DNA of 11,855 nucleotides, taken from the NCBI GenBank assembly GCA_012797715.1, contig JAAZOO010000231.1:1-11855 (forward strand), given 5' to 3'. A program made the position numbers and the translations under genes. Below, piece by piece: positions 1-7,015 of this stretch (positions are counted from its first letter, which is position 1; each line of letters starts with the position of its first letter). The notes beneath the pieces are model-generated. The model was not told the DNA's origin, did not search any database, and saw only the letters and a program-made list of their open reading frames with translations. This DNA comes from Geobacteraceae bacterium. Lineage in GTDB: Bacteria; Desulfobacterota; Desulfuromonadia; Geobacterales; Geobacteraceae.

Positions 1-495
1 ACCGTCGGAGAACGTGCCGGCGCCTCCTTCTCCAAACTGGACGTTGCTTTCCGGATTCAGAACTCCTCCCCTCCAAAACGACTCCACGTCCCTGACCCGT
101 TCCTCAACGGGTCTTCCACGCTCGATAAGAACGGGGCGAAGACCATGATCGGAAAGGCGAATCGCTGCAAAAAGGCCGGCGGGCCCCGTCCCTACTATGA
201 CGATTCTTTTCTTGCTGGAAAGACGCGGGATCGGCCGTTTTGGTTCCTTAACCACGGAAAGGATATCGGGATCAAGGCGGAATCTGTCCCGACACGCATT
301 CTCATCCCTGACAGAGAACTCAATCGTATAGACATAGCGTATGGAGGATTTCTTGCGGGCATCGAGCCCCTTGCGAATGATCCGCCAATCGATGATTTCA
401 TCTCTTCCGAGAAGCAGGCGGCGACACAGATTTTCGAGAAGCTCATCCTCACTGACGGTAAAATCAACTGCAAAATTGAGTAATTGAAAAGGCAC
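1..495 (-). CDS. FAD-dependent dehydrogenase (COG2509-like), N-terminal part, cut by window edge
   Basis: This open frame gives the first 165 residues of a larger protein that runs off the left edge. A dinucleotide-binding Rossmann motif, VGTGPAGLFAA, sits at about residues 101–111 and ends its second strand in an acidic residue (LIERG, about 123–127). A further conserved stretch, VQFGEGGAGTFSDG, lies at 152–165. The roughly 95 residues before the Rossmann motif resemble the small N-terminal domain typical of COG2509 'uncharacterised FAD-dependent dehydrogenases', which run to about 460–540 residues. The start is a GTG at 493–495, the only start possible because a stop lies three codons upstream. 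A weak GGGTAAG ribosome site overlaps the stop codon of the preceding response regulator, 9 bp away, so translational coupling and one operon with the kinase and receiver are likely. The family is clear by motif; the substrate is unknown. Confidence 0.8.
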   Translation of the reverse strand, partial: MPFQLLNFAVDFTVSEDELLENLCRRLLLGRDEIIDWRIIRKGLDARKKSSIRYVYTIEFSVRDENACRDRFRLDPDILSVVKEPKRPIPRLSSKKRIVIVGTGPAGLFAAIRLSDHGLRPVLIERGRPVEERVRDVESFWRGGVLNPESNVQFGEGGAGTFSDG

Positions 496-504
496 GTGAC
501 ATTC

Positions 505-909
505 TTACCCATTGCTTGAGAAATATTTTTTCCGTTCCAGGAGTTGTTCCACGATGATAACGATGTCAAGTGGTTTCGTTGACTTGGGAATATGAACACG
601 CGCCCCCATCTCCGGCATTTCATGCTCATGGGGTGACCCTCGGAACATGGAGGTCAGGAGTATGAGAACCGGCTCATTATCACCGCAAAGACGCCTGATT
701 TCAAGACACGTGCTGACCCCTCCCAGTTTTGGCATGACCAGGTCCACGATCACCACATCGGGAGTCTCATCCAGGAAGGTGCGTATCCCCGACACACCGT
801 TATCTGCTGTTACAACGGAATATGCATTGTCGCGAAAGACATCCGATAGAATTTTCAGGAAAAATGGGTAATCATCAATAATAAGTATTTTTGCGCGGCG
901 TACTTCCAT
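505..909 (-). CDS. Single-domain response regulator (CheY-like receiver)
   Basis: The 134-residue protein is one receiver domain with no output domain. All phosphorylation-site residues are present: the acidic pair D12-D13 (IIDDY), phospho-acceptor D56 (VIVDLVMP), switch T86 (LLTS) and K109 (IPKST). The ATG at 909 is preceded by a weak CGAGG. It lies about 86 bp downstream of the histidine kinase stop and 9 bp upstream of the FAD-dehydrogenase GTG, so the three are probably one transcription unit and this receiver is a likely phosphotransfer partner of that kinase. Stand-alone receivers act through protein contacts or as phosphorelay intermediates; which applies here cannot be read from the sequence. 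The C-terminal extension after the receiver (about 125–134) is short and carries no recognisable domain. Confidence 0.88.
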   Translation of the reverse strand: MEVRRAKILIIDDYPFFLKILSDVFRDNAYSVVTADNGVSGIRTFLDETPDVVIVDLVMPKLGGVSTCLEIRRLCGDNEPVLILLTSMFRGSPHEHEMPEMGARVHIPKSTKPLDIVIIVEQLLERKKYFSSNG

Positions 910-995
910 CGGAACCTCGGGGCAAGGCCTCAGAATTGCGAAATACTACACCATAGCAGGGTAAAAGTGAAGGGGAAACACCCGGCGGTCGGTAG

Positions 996-2207
996 TTACG
1001 GGATGGGAAGAGAAACCGTGAACACAGTGCCTTTTCCCTCCTCGCTTTCAACCTCAATTTTCCCGTTATAGGTCCGCACAATTCGGAGAACGACCGATAA
1101 ACCGAGGCCGGTGCCGGAGTTTTTCGTGGTGAAGAACGGATCGAAGACCTTTGAGATGTTTTCCCGCGGGATTCCTTTCCCCGTATCCGAGACACGGATG
1201 ACGATTGAGTCGCTCTGCTGTTCTAGAATGATGCCCAAAACTCCTCCGTCGTTCATTTCTTCGATTGAATTGACGAAAAGGTTGGTAAATATCTGCTCCA
1301 ATTCCATGGGATCCGCCTGGATAAGGGGAGGAATCACCCGATAGTCCCGAATCAGGCGAACATTGTGCATTAGCATTTGTGAACGAAACAATTCAAGTGC
1401 AGCATCGATAACTTCCGTGATTGAAACCTGGCGGAGCAGAAAGCGGGGGCGCTTTACCGCATCCATCAGTTTTCTCAGGATACCGTCAATCCTCTTAATT
1501 TCCTGCTCAATCTTTTCCAGGCACTCCAGTCGCTCCGTCTCATCCGGGCACCCCTTTACAAGCTGCACATACAACCCTATGGAGTTAAGGGGATTTCGAA
1601 TCTCGTGGGCCATGCCTGCTGAAAGGTAACCCAGGGTCGACATCTTTTCCGCCTGAATGATCTCCCCCTGCGCCCTTTCCAGTTCATTGGTCTTTTCACG
1701 AACGCGCTCTTCAAGTTCCCGGTTCCATGATGCAATTTCCTCAACCAGCCGATCTCGCTCAATAATCAGTTCCCGGTTCCGTATCTCTATCTCTCTGACC
1801 TTCAGGACCTTTTCAACTCTTTCCACCAAGTCCTGGTTTAAAAAAGGCTTCACGATATAATCCGAAGCCCCGGCTTTCATCAGTTCGACGGCAATCCTCT
1901 CACTACCGCGACCAGTCAGAATAATGACATACGTGTCCGGATACTGCCGTTTTATTTCCGTAAGGGCTGAAAAACCGTTCATCTCCGGCATCATATAGTC
2001 GAGAACCGCAACTTCAGGGTTGTTCTCCTTCACCAGAACAAGGGCATCCAGCGCATTCGCTGCCGTGAGAACCCGAAACCCCCGGTTGCGAAATACTCGA
2101 GCCGTGAGTTCAAGATTTATCATCTCATCATCAACAATGAGCACGGTCCTTTTCCCACGGATGGGAACGCCCTCTGCTTGCGATACGGAAGGTATGTCAC
2201 TTTTCAT
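996..2207 (-). CDS. Soluble hybrid sensor: receiver–HisKA–HATPase histidine kinase
   Basis: The protein has about 403 residues and no membrane segment, so it is probably cytoplasmic. Domain order: an N-terminal receiver (about 19–135) with D26-D27, phospho-acceptor D70 (VLDYMMP), T98 and K120 (IVKPF); a charged helix likely to be coiled coil (about 136–190); a HisKA domain with the phospho-accepting H201 (MAHEIRNPLNSI); and an HATPase domain with N-box N313, G1 box DTGKG (341–345) and G2 box GTGLGL (365–370). It probably receives phosphate at its own receiver and signals onward to the receiver gene downstream. The start is uncertain: an in-frame TTG at 2219 lies four codons upstream of the ATG used here, and neither has a clear ribosome site. 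The family is certain; the signal is unknown. Confidence 0.92.
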   Translation of the reverse strand: MKSDIPSVSQAEGVPIRGKRTVLIVDDEMINLELTARVFRNRGFRVLTAANALDALVLVKENNPEVAVLDYMMPEMNGFSALTEIKRQYPDTYVIILTGRGSERIAVELMKAGASDYIVKPFLNQDLVERVEKVLKVREIEIRNRELIIERDRLVEEIASWNRELEERVREKTNELERAQGEIIQAEKMSTLGYLSAGMAHEIRNPLNSIGLYVQLVKGCPDETERLECLEKIEQEIKRIDGILRKLMDAVKRPRFLLRQVSITEVIDAALELFRSQMLMHNVRLIRDYRVIPPLIQADPMELEQIFTNLFVNSIEEMNDGGVLGIILEQQSDSIVIRVSDTGKGIPRENISKVFDPFFTTKNSGTGLGLSVVLRIVRTYNGKIEVESEEGKGTVFTVSLPIP

Positions 2208-2445
2208 CTCTGAACCCAAAACCGGCAGGTGAAGGTATCCGTAGAGAAGGACTCAGTCGTATTTCGTTGCTGCTCGTTGCGAAACGGAGCGGCCACAATC
2301 CGATACTGCATGAACCCTAAGTACGAGCCTATCGTCTGTTGCGAAATGAGCGGAGAGAAGCAGAAACAGGGCAGCCGGAGCGAACGGAGGATGCCTCCGA
2401 CTGTCGAATCCAGACTAAAATAGTCCCGTTTTGCTGTGCACACGA
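2208..2445. other. Gene-free but structured spacer between kinase operon and stress-protein terminator
   Basis: I see no credible gene here; open frames on both strands are short and show no family resemblance. The stretch contains two hairpins. One, at 2269–2293, has 10 pairs, one bulged G and a GCGA (GNRA-type) tetraloop when read on the plus strand. The other, at 2385–2399, is a perfect 6-bp stem, CGGAGG/CCTCCG, with a 3-nt loop. GTTGCGAAA occurs twice (2276–2284 and 2338–2346). The kinase promoter should lie in this interval, but I could not identify a convincing pair of hexamers. It could be an untranslated leader, a small RNA or a dispersed intergenic repeat. Confidence 0.4.
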
Positions 2446-2470
2446 AAAAGGCAGCGGTACGCTGCCTTTT
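2446..2470 (-). terminator. Rho-independent terminator of the rlmN–usp operon
   Basis: A perfect 11-bp inverted repeat, AAAAGGCAGCG with CGCTGCCTTTT, encloses a 3-nt loop and gives a U-rich 3' side on the minus strand. It lies about 32 bp past the stop of the universal stress protein gene and closes the long minus-strand operon. The flanking A and T runs are symmetrical, so it could also work on plus-strand transcripts. Confidence 0.85.
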
Positions 2471-2502
2471 CGATAGGATCATCCCTCCAGAAATCACGTT
2501 TC

Positions 2503-2958
2503 TCATTCCATTTTTCCAGGAGGGCGAACCGTCATAACCGCACAACGCGCTCTCCGGACAACTCTCTCAGCCGTACTTCCAAAAAGAAGATGATCGATAC
2601 CTGCTCTCCCATGCGTTCCCAGCACCACAAGTGAAACATTTTCCTCATCGATCTTCTTCAGGATCTCTTCGTAGGGAATCCCGGATGTGACAACCTTTTC
2701 ATGATTGGGAAGTTCCTGCAATCTGGCCGCACAGAATTTCTCCATCATTGAAGCGGCCGCATCCGATATCTCCTGTTCCAGAGAGTCAAAGGAAATATGA
2801 GGGACATAGAAGCCTCTCAGATCAACAGGTTCGTTAATGACATGCATGAGAATCAGGCGGCTTCCGAACTTCTTTGCCAGTGTGAGGGCGTAGTCAAATG
2901 CGTACTCGGAAATCTCTGAAAAATCGGTTGCGAAAAGGATGGTAGAGAAATCTTTCAT
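2503..2958 (-). CDS. Universal stress protein, UspA family (ATP-binding type)
   Basis: This 151-residue single-domain Usp has the normal family length. The N-terminal strand ILFATDFS (7–14) and the C-terminal nucleotide-binding signature G114-x2-G117-x9-G127-S128 (GTHGRAG … FGSTAERV) match the ATP-binding subfamily, so it probably binds ATP and acts in the cytoplasm under stress. The ATG at 2958 has a strong GGAGG 7 nt upstream. The gene lies 21 bp after the response-regulator stop and is the last of the operon before the terminator at 2446–2470. Its place next to a receiver gene suggests co-expression of signalling and stress functions with the upstream envelope genes. The partner and exact role are not visible from the sequence. 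Confidence 0.92.
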   Translation of the reverse strand: MKDFSTILFATDFSEISEYAFDYALTLAKKFGSRLILMHVINEPVDLRGFYVPHISFDSLEQEISDAAASMMEKFCAARLQELPNHEKVVTSGIPYEEILKKIDEENVSLVVLGTHGRAGIDHLLFGSTAERVVRRARCAVMTVRPPGKME

Positions 2959-2979
2959 GCATGCTCCTCCCTGGATGGG

Positions 2980-3387
2980 CTATGAACCGTCGGCACCAAG
3001 AATCTTATTCATCACCATCTTGAGCTCTTCAATCTGAATCGGCTTATTTATATATTCAAAGGCACCGAGATTCATAGCCTCCAGATACGATTCAACGCCT
3101 CCATAGGCGGTTATCATTATCACATTGCTCTTGGGGAAACTCTTGTTCAGCTCCCGCAGGAAGGTAATTCCATCCATCTGGGGCATCTTGATATCCGTAA
3201 CAATAAGGTTTACGGATTGCCTGCGAAGGAAATTGAGCGCCTCGCAACCGTTGGAAACACTGTCTACGAGGAATCCTTCCCTCACCAGAAGCCTGGAGAG
3301 CGCGTATCGAGTATTTTCCTCGTCTTCTACAATGAGTATCCTTTTTGCTTTCGACGAACAGGCGGTTGTAGGAGATTTTTGTCTCAT
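2980..3387 (-). CDS. Single-domain response regulator downstream of rodZ
   Basis: This is a receiver of about 135 residues with no output domain. Visible phosphorylation residues are E21-D22 (VEDEE), phospho-acceptor D65 (IVTDIKMP), T93 (MITAY) and K115 (INKPI). The start is ambiguous. The ATG at 3387 fits the length of receiver domains but has no ribosome site. A TTG at 3423 would add 12 residues and sits 14 bp after the RodZ-like stop, also with poor ribosome-site evidence. That TTG is the first three bases of a TTGACA hexamer that forms a plausible promoter, which favours the ATG. No histidine kinase is adjacent; the nearest is the soluble kinase at 996–2207 in the next operon. The receiver family is certain; the cognate kinase is unknown. 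Confidence 0.88.
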   Translation of the reverse strand: MRQKSPTTACSSKAKRILIVEDEENTRYALSRLLVREGFLVDSVSNGCEALNFLRRQSVNLIVTDIKMPQMDGITFLRELNKSFPKSNVIMITAYGGVESYLEAMNLGAFEYINKPIQIEELKMVMNKILGADGS

Positions 3388-3395
3388 GGTAGTGA

Positions 3396-3423
3396 AGTCT
3401 ACCAGAGCGAAGAAGGGTGTCAA
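3396..3423 (-). promoter_or_regulatory. Putative sigma70 promoter inside the operon, before the response regulator
   Basis: On the minus strand TTGACA (3418–3423) is followed after a 16-bp spacer by TAGACT (3396–3401). The −35 hexamer is perfect and the −10 matches four of six consensus bases. Transcription would begin around 3389, almost at the ATG at 3387, implying a leaderless or near-leaderless message for the receiver and stress-protein genes. Confidence 0.4.
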
Positions 3424-3437
3424 GTGTCTCGACCCGC

Positions 3438-4283
3438 TCAGGGTGCGGTTTCGTCACTTTCCGGACCGGCCTTCAGCATAACATGGGCAGACGCTCCCTT
3501 TGCCCCGAACGGCTTGAGAAGCTTGCCGTTCAACTCGGCCTCGACCCCGCCGGCATTGTCCAAATCCAGTGAAAAAACCCTTTCTGCTTTCCATTCGATT
3601 ACGTCACCTGCCCTCAAATCGTACTGCTGGGAAACCATGTCGTCGATTGTAACGACGAGGTATCCGTCTTCCAGTGCCTTCATCTTCAGAACTATTCCCT
3701 TCTCCCGCGAAACCAGAGGAACGGGAGGTATGTCACTGGCTTCAGGAGGAGTGAACCGGAGCCCCACTTTTTCGGGTGGAACCTCGCTCTTTGGCTGTTG
3801 AGAGGAACTGGCAGACGTCATTACCGGTGGAACCACTAGAGAATTTTCCTTTTTCTTCTCAATGGCCCTGCCGTGAAATCTGAAAAAAAGGACAGCTGCT
3901 GCACAAAGAACACAGCCTCCTGCAAGGAGCACGAAAACCCATCTCTTCGATCCCCAAGACATAGTGGTGTCACGGCATTCGCCCGCGGTCAACTTCAAGG
4001 TTTCGGACTGAGATGGTGAAGGCACTCCTCCCGGGTACAGCCCGGGGACAATCTGTGCCTCTATTCCGAGAAATTGGGCATAGGCACGGAGAAACCCCCT
4101 GGCATAGGCATCACTGGGGAGCCTTGAATAGTTCCCTTCTTCAAGAGCATCGAGATACCCTTTGGAAATTCGTGTCACACGGGCGGCATCTTCAAGACTG
4201 AGCCCCTTTTTTTCACGGGCAAGGCGCAGACGGGAACCGACCGTTTGTCCATCCTTCTCGTTAGGAGCTGTATCGGACATCAT
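3438..4283 (-). CDS. rodZ: RodZ-like membrane protein (HTH_25 domain, one TM segment, DUF4115)
   Basis: The 281-residue protein shows RodZ architecture. A cytoplasmic Cro/C1-type helix-turn-helix (about 14–75) contains GSRLRLAREKKGLSLEDAA and the conserved region ISKGYLDALEEGNY. One membrane segment follows (about 115–135), then a Pro/Ser-rich linker and a C-terminal periplasmic domain (about 197–272) rich in beta strand. RodZ links MreB filaments to the cell-wall elongation machinery. The ATG at 4283 is followed immediately by a second ATG and lies 4 bp after the TPR-lipoprotein stop, with GTGAG as ribosome site, so the two are tightly coupled. The pairing PilW/PilF-type TPR protein then RodZ is known from gammaproteobacteria. 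RodZ-like proteins also occur as general membrane-anchored HTH proteins, so the MreB role is likely but not proven. Confidence 0.85.
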   Translation of the reverse strand: MMSDTAPNEKDGQTVGSRLRLAREKKGLSLEDAARVTRISKGYLDALEEGNYSRLPSDAYARGFLRAYAQFLGIEAQIVPGLYPGGVPSPSQSETLKLTAGECRDTTMSWGSKRWVFVLLAGGCVLCAAAVLFFRFHGRAIEKKKENSLVVPPVMTSASSSQQPKSEVPPEKVGLRFTPPEASDIPPVPLVSREKGIVLKMKALEDGYLVVTIDDMVSQQYDLRAGDVIEWKAERVFSLDLDNAGGVEAELNGKLLKPFGAKGASAHVMLKAGPESDETAP

Positions 4284-4287
4284 TCAC

Positions 4288-5034
4288 TCACTTGAGCATC
4301 TCGAGATATTCCCTGGAGAGTTGGCCGAGTTCACCATCTGCATCGATACGAATTACCTCATTGAACTCTGCTTTTGCCGAGGCTGTCTCCTGGATTTTCA
4401 GATAGGCAAGGGCCAGATTGTAATGGGCCCTCGCATAGTCCCTGTTCAACTCGATGGACTTCTTGAATTCCGCAATTGCCAATCCGATTTTTTCATCCGC
4501 GAAGTACACCCTTCCCAGGTTCATCCGCGCAACAGGATTACGAGGGTTGCTGCTCACAACCGGTCGAAGAAGCGTCAGGGCGGTTGCATAATCACCCTTT
4601 CCAAAGTAGGCAAGGGCAAGGTTCATGCACGCTGCGTCGTGATTCTGATAAAAGATGTCGTCTTTAACGATAGTAAGTTGATTGATTGCATCATCCCAGC
4701 GTTTCATCTCAAGGTAGTTTACCCCCAGATTGTTCCGGGCATCGGAGAAAGCAGGCCTGATGGCAATAGCCCGCAGATATCTCGTCTCCGCCAGATCATA
4801 CCTCTTCTTGAGGAAATAGACCTGACCCAGGTAATTCAAGAGAAGAGGGTCATCGGGTGTGATCTTTTCTGCTTCGGTAAAATCGATGAGCGCTCTTGTG
4901 TAATTCCCCTCCGCAAGGAAGGAAAGGCCCATCTGGTAGTGATACGAAGCCTTCTTCTGGGACGCTTCCAGGACTGAGCAGCCTGTGCAGACGGCAACGG
5001 TCAGGAACGTCATGATCAAGAAAATAGATCTCAT
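4288..5034 (-). CDS. TPR-repeat lipoprotein, PilW/PilF-like
   Basis: The 248-residue product begins with a signal peptide (MRSIFLIMTFLTVAVCTGC) and has a putative lipidated C19. The lipobox VCTGC is imperfect because −3 is Cys rather than Leu/Val. About six TPR units follow (roughly 31–64, 65–98, 99–132, 133–168, 169–200 and 203–234), with repeated A/G-x-N-L-G/A-x-x-Y patterns. PilW/PilF proteins are outer-membrane lipoproteins that help assemble the type IV pilus secretin; other TPR lipoproteins look similar. The ATG at 5034 was chosen because GGAAGG lies 8 nt upstream and the signal peptide starts there. An open frame extends back to 5127 into the pfkB end, but it lacks a signal sequence. 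It lies next to rodZ, as in gammaproteobacterial genomes. Confidence 0.82.
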   Translation of the reverse strand: MRSIFLIMTFLTVAVCTGCSVLEASQKKASYHYQMGLSFLAEGNYTRALIDFTEAEKITPDDPLLLNYLGQVYFLKKRYDLAETRYLRAIAIRPAFSDARNNLGVNYLEMKRWDDAINQLTIVKDDIFYQNHDAACMNLALAYFGKGDYATALTLLRPVVSSNPRNPVARMNLGRVYFADEKIGLAIAEFKKSIELNRDYARAHYNLALAYLKIQETASAKAEFNEVIRIDADGELGQLSREYLEMLK

Positions 5035-5092
5035 GGTGGTCACCTTCCGGAATGCTTCGATAAAAACCAACACCGATCTGAAATAGATACTT

Positions 5093-6022
5093 TCAGTATC
5101 CCCCCCCGGTTTCCGGAAGATCTTCAAAGTGCGTCATGGCTTTAAAACTTCGATACCGTTCCTCGATCTCCCGGTACGAAAGGTTCTTCAACCGGTTCAG
5201 GCTGAATTCCTCGACGGCAAAGGAGGCCATGACACTGCCGAAAATGATTGCCTGACGGATTCCCGACTCCGATAGATTTCCGGTATTTGCAAGGTACCCC
5301 ATAAATCCGCCTGCGAAGGTATCACCCGCCCCCGTGGGGTCGAACACTTTTTCCAAAGGGTACGCAGGGGCTGCAAAGATCGAAGATTCAGTAAACATCA
5401 AAACACCGTACTCTCCCCTTTTCACGATGAGGGTTGCAACACCCATATCCAGAATCTTCCTGGCTGATTTCACCAGGTTGGGATCGCCGGAGAGTTGCCG
5501 GGCCTCGGCATCGTTGATGATTAGAATGTCAACCATACCGACAACCTTTTTCAGGGATTCGAGTTTGGATGATATCCAGAAATTCATGGTATCACTGGCT
5601 ATCACCAGAGGGCTTTTTACTTGGCGCATAACCTCCATCTGGAGATCAGGATCGATGTTGGCAAGAAAGAGGTATTCGGCTCCGGCATATTCGGGTGGAA
5701 TAACGGGACGGAACGACTCGAACACATTCAGGTGGGTCTCCAGAGTATGCGCTTCGTTCAGATCGTAACCGTACTGCCCCCTCCATCGGAAAGTCCTCCC
5801 CGGATTTCTCGAAAGGCCCCGAAGGTCGATATTCCGTGATTCGAGAAAGTCGGCATGTTCCTTGGGAAAGTCGTCACCTACTACCGCGACCAGACTTACA
5901 TCGGTAAAGTAACTGGCCGAAGTGGAAAAATAGGTCGCCGAACCACCGAGAACGTTCTCGACCCTGCCGAACGGTGTTTCAACCGAATCAAATGCCACGG
6001 AACCAACCACTAGTATTCCCAT
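5093..6022 (-). CDS. PfkB-family carbohydrate/nucleoside kinase
   Basis: The 309-residue sugar-kinase fold protein has the N-terminal PfkB signature around GG (26–27, VLGGSATYFS) and the C-terminal signature DPTGAGDTFAGGF (228–240), with D234 the expected catalytic base. A nucleotide-binding stretch, TLIVKRGEYGV, lies at 198–207. It would phosphorylate a sugar or nucleoside hydroxyl with ATP in the cytoplasm. The ATG at 6022 has AGGAGAG 7 nt upstream, and the gene starts 27 bp after the MTA-phosphorylase stop. That neighbour suggests a nucleoside or pentose substrate, such as adenosine or a ribose derivative; this is inference. A run of eight G (5100–5107) encodes the C-terminal Gly residues just before the stop. 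Confidence 0.88.
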   Translation of the reverse strand: MGILVVGSVAFDSVETPFGRVENVLGGSATYFSTSASYFTDVSLVAVVGDDFPKEHADFLESRNIDLRGLSRNPGRTFRWRGQYGYDLNEAHTLETHLNVFESFRPVIPPEYAGAEYLFLANIDPDLQMEVMRQVKSPLVIASDTMNFWISSKLESLKKVVGMVDILIINDAEARQLSGDPNLVKSARKILDMGVATLIVKRGEYGVLMFTESSIFAAPAYPLEKVFDPTGAGDTFAGGFMGYLANTGNLSESGIRQAIIFGSVMASFAVEEFSLNRLKNLSYREIEERYRSFKAMTHFEDLPETGGGY

Positions 6023-6049
6023 CCGTCAACTCTCCTGAAAACAAGACTA

Positions 6050-6925
6050 TCAGGCAATGTATCTGCCTGCAATAACGTCGAGATCCCGCTTCGTCGTGTC
6101 GGGAATAACCGCCTTGTCGGTGATAATTGCATATCGAAGAGCATCAGCGCAAGGGCATTTTCTTTCGCCACGCAGAGCTCCCACCGCATTTCGCACGATG
6201 GATTTGGACATCTGGATATTTCCTTGCATAATGGAAAGAATAGCATCGATGGAGACATCGTCTTGGGATTCATGCCAGCAATCATAATCAGTCGCCAACG
6301 CGATGACGCCATAGCATAACTCGGCTTCCCGTGCCAGCTTTGCTTCCGGAATATTGGTCATTCCAATCACGGAAACGTCGAACGAACGGTACATCCTCGA
6401 TTCAGCCCGTGTCGAAAAAGCGGGACCTTCCATGCAAAGGTAGGTGCCCCCCCGGTGGACGTGCGCTCCTGCTCGATGAGCGGCCTCATGGAGAATTCCG
6501 GACAATTCCGCACAGACGGGATCGGCAAACTGTACATGGGCAACGATCCCATTTCCGAAAAAGGTGTTTTTCCGTGATGCGTTCGTACGGTCGATGAACT
6601 GGTCCGGGATCACGATATGTCCCGGCTGAATTTCTTCCCTCATGCTTCCCACCGCGGATACGGAGATAAGGCGGGTCACGCCCAGTTTCTTCATCCCGTA
6701 GATATTCGCCCGGTAGTTGACTTCGGAAGGAAGAATCCTGTGCCCCCTCCCGTGCCGTGGAAGGAATACTACCCGAACCCCGTCCAGAACCCCGGTTATG
6801 AACGCATCCGAGGGGGAGCCGAAAGGAGTCTCCAGCGAAACGCTCCCAACCTCGGAAAGACCTTCCATTTCATATAGTCCGCTTCCGCCAATGACTCCGA
6901 TCACCTGTCCACTCTCTTCCATCAT
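6050..6925 (-). CDS. mtnP: S-methyl-5'-thioadenosine phosphorylase (PNP/MTAP family)
   Basis: The 291-residue protein phosphorolyses 5'-methylthioadenosine (or a related nucleoside) to adenine and the 1-phosphosugar in methionine and purine salvage. Visible motifs are the phosphate loop IGGSGLY (12–18), PRHGRGH (56–62), SAVGSM (90–95), MEGPAFSTRAES (165–176), GMTNIPEA (188–195) and TDYDCWH (212–218). The last is the Asp-containing purine site typical of MTAP rather than inosine/guanosine phosphorylase. The ATG at 6925 has GGAGG 6 nt upstream and gives normal family length. A TTG at 7015 overlapping the rlmN stop would add 30 residues without family resemblance. Bacterial members may prefer methylthioinosine or 5'-deoxyadenosine, so the substrate is not fixed. 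No mtnA-like isomerase gene is in the window. Confidence 0.9.
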   Translation of the reverse strand: MMEESGQVIGVIGGSGLYEMEGLSEVGSVSLETPFGSPSDAFITGVLDGVRVVFLPRHGRGHRILPSEVNYRANIYGMKKLGVTRLISVSAVGSMREEIQPGHIVIPDQFIDRTNASRKNTFFGNGIVAHVQFADPVCAELSGILHEAAHRAGAHVHRGGTYLCMEGPAFSTRAESRMYRSFDVSVIGMTNIPEAKLAREAELCYGVIALATDYDCWHESQDDVSIDAILSIMQGNIQMSKSIVRNAVGALRGERKCPCADALRYAIITDKAVIPDTTKRDLDVIAGRYIA

Positions 6926-7015
6926 CTGTTTCCTCCGATGCATCCCCTCGGGGACGGGTCTCTCCACAACCAGTTTCCTGAACCTGTTACGGTACTGTTC
7001 TTTCCAGTTTGACAA

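Noticed and set aside
195..629. Minus-strand open frame of 144 codons across the FAD gene and the receiver end
   Set aside because: It overlaps two genes with clear family motifs in other frames, and its product shows no recognisable domain.
2204..2545. Minus-strand open frame of 113 codons between kinase and stress-protein genes
   Set aside because: It runs through the terminator at 2446–2470 and into the Usp coding end, has no ribosome site and resembles no family.
4162..4977. Plus-strand open frame of 271 codons opposite the rodZ and TPR genes
   Set aside because: It is antisense to two genes with strong domain evidence, and its product lacks motifs; an antisense shadow.
6926..7015. N-terminal extension of the MTA phosphorylase from a TTG overlapping the rlmN stop
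   Set aside because: The ATG at 6925 has a strong GGAGG site and gives normal family length; the extra 30 residues look unlike the family.
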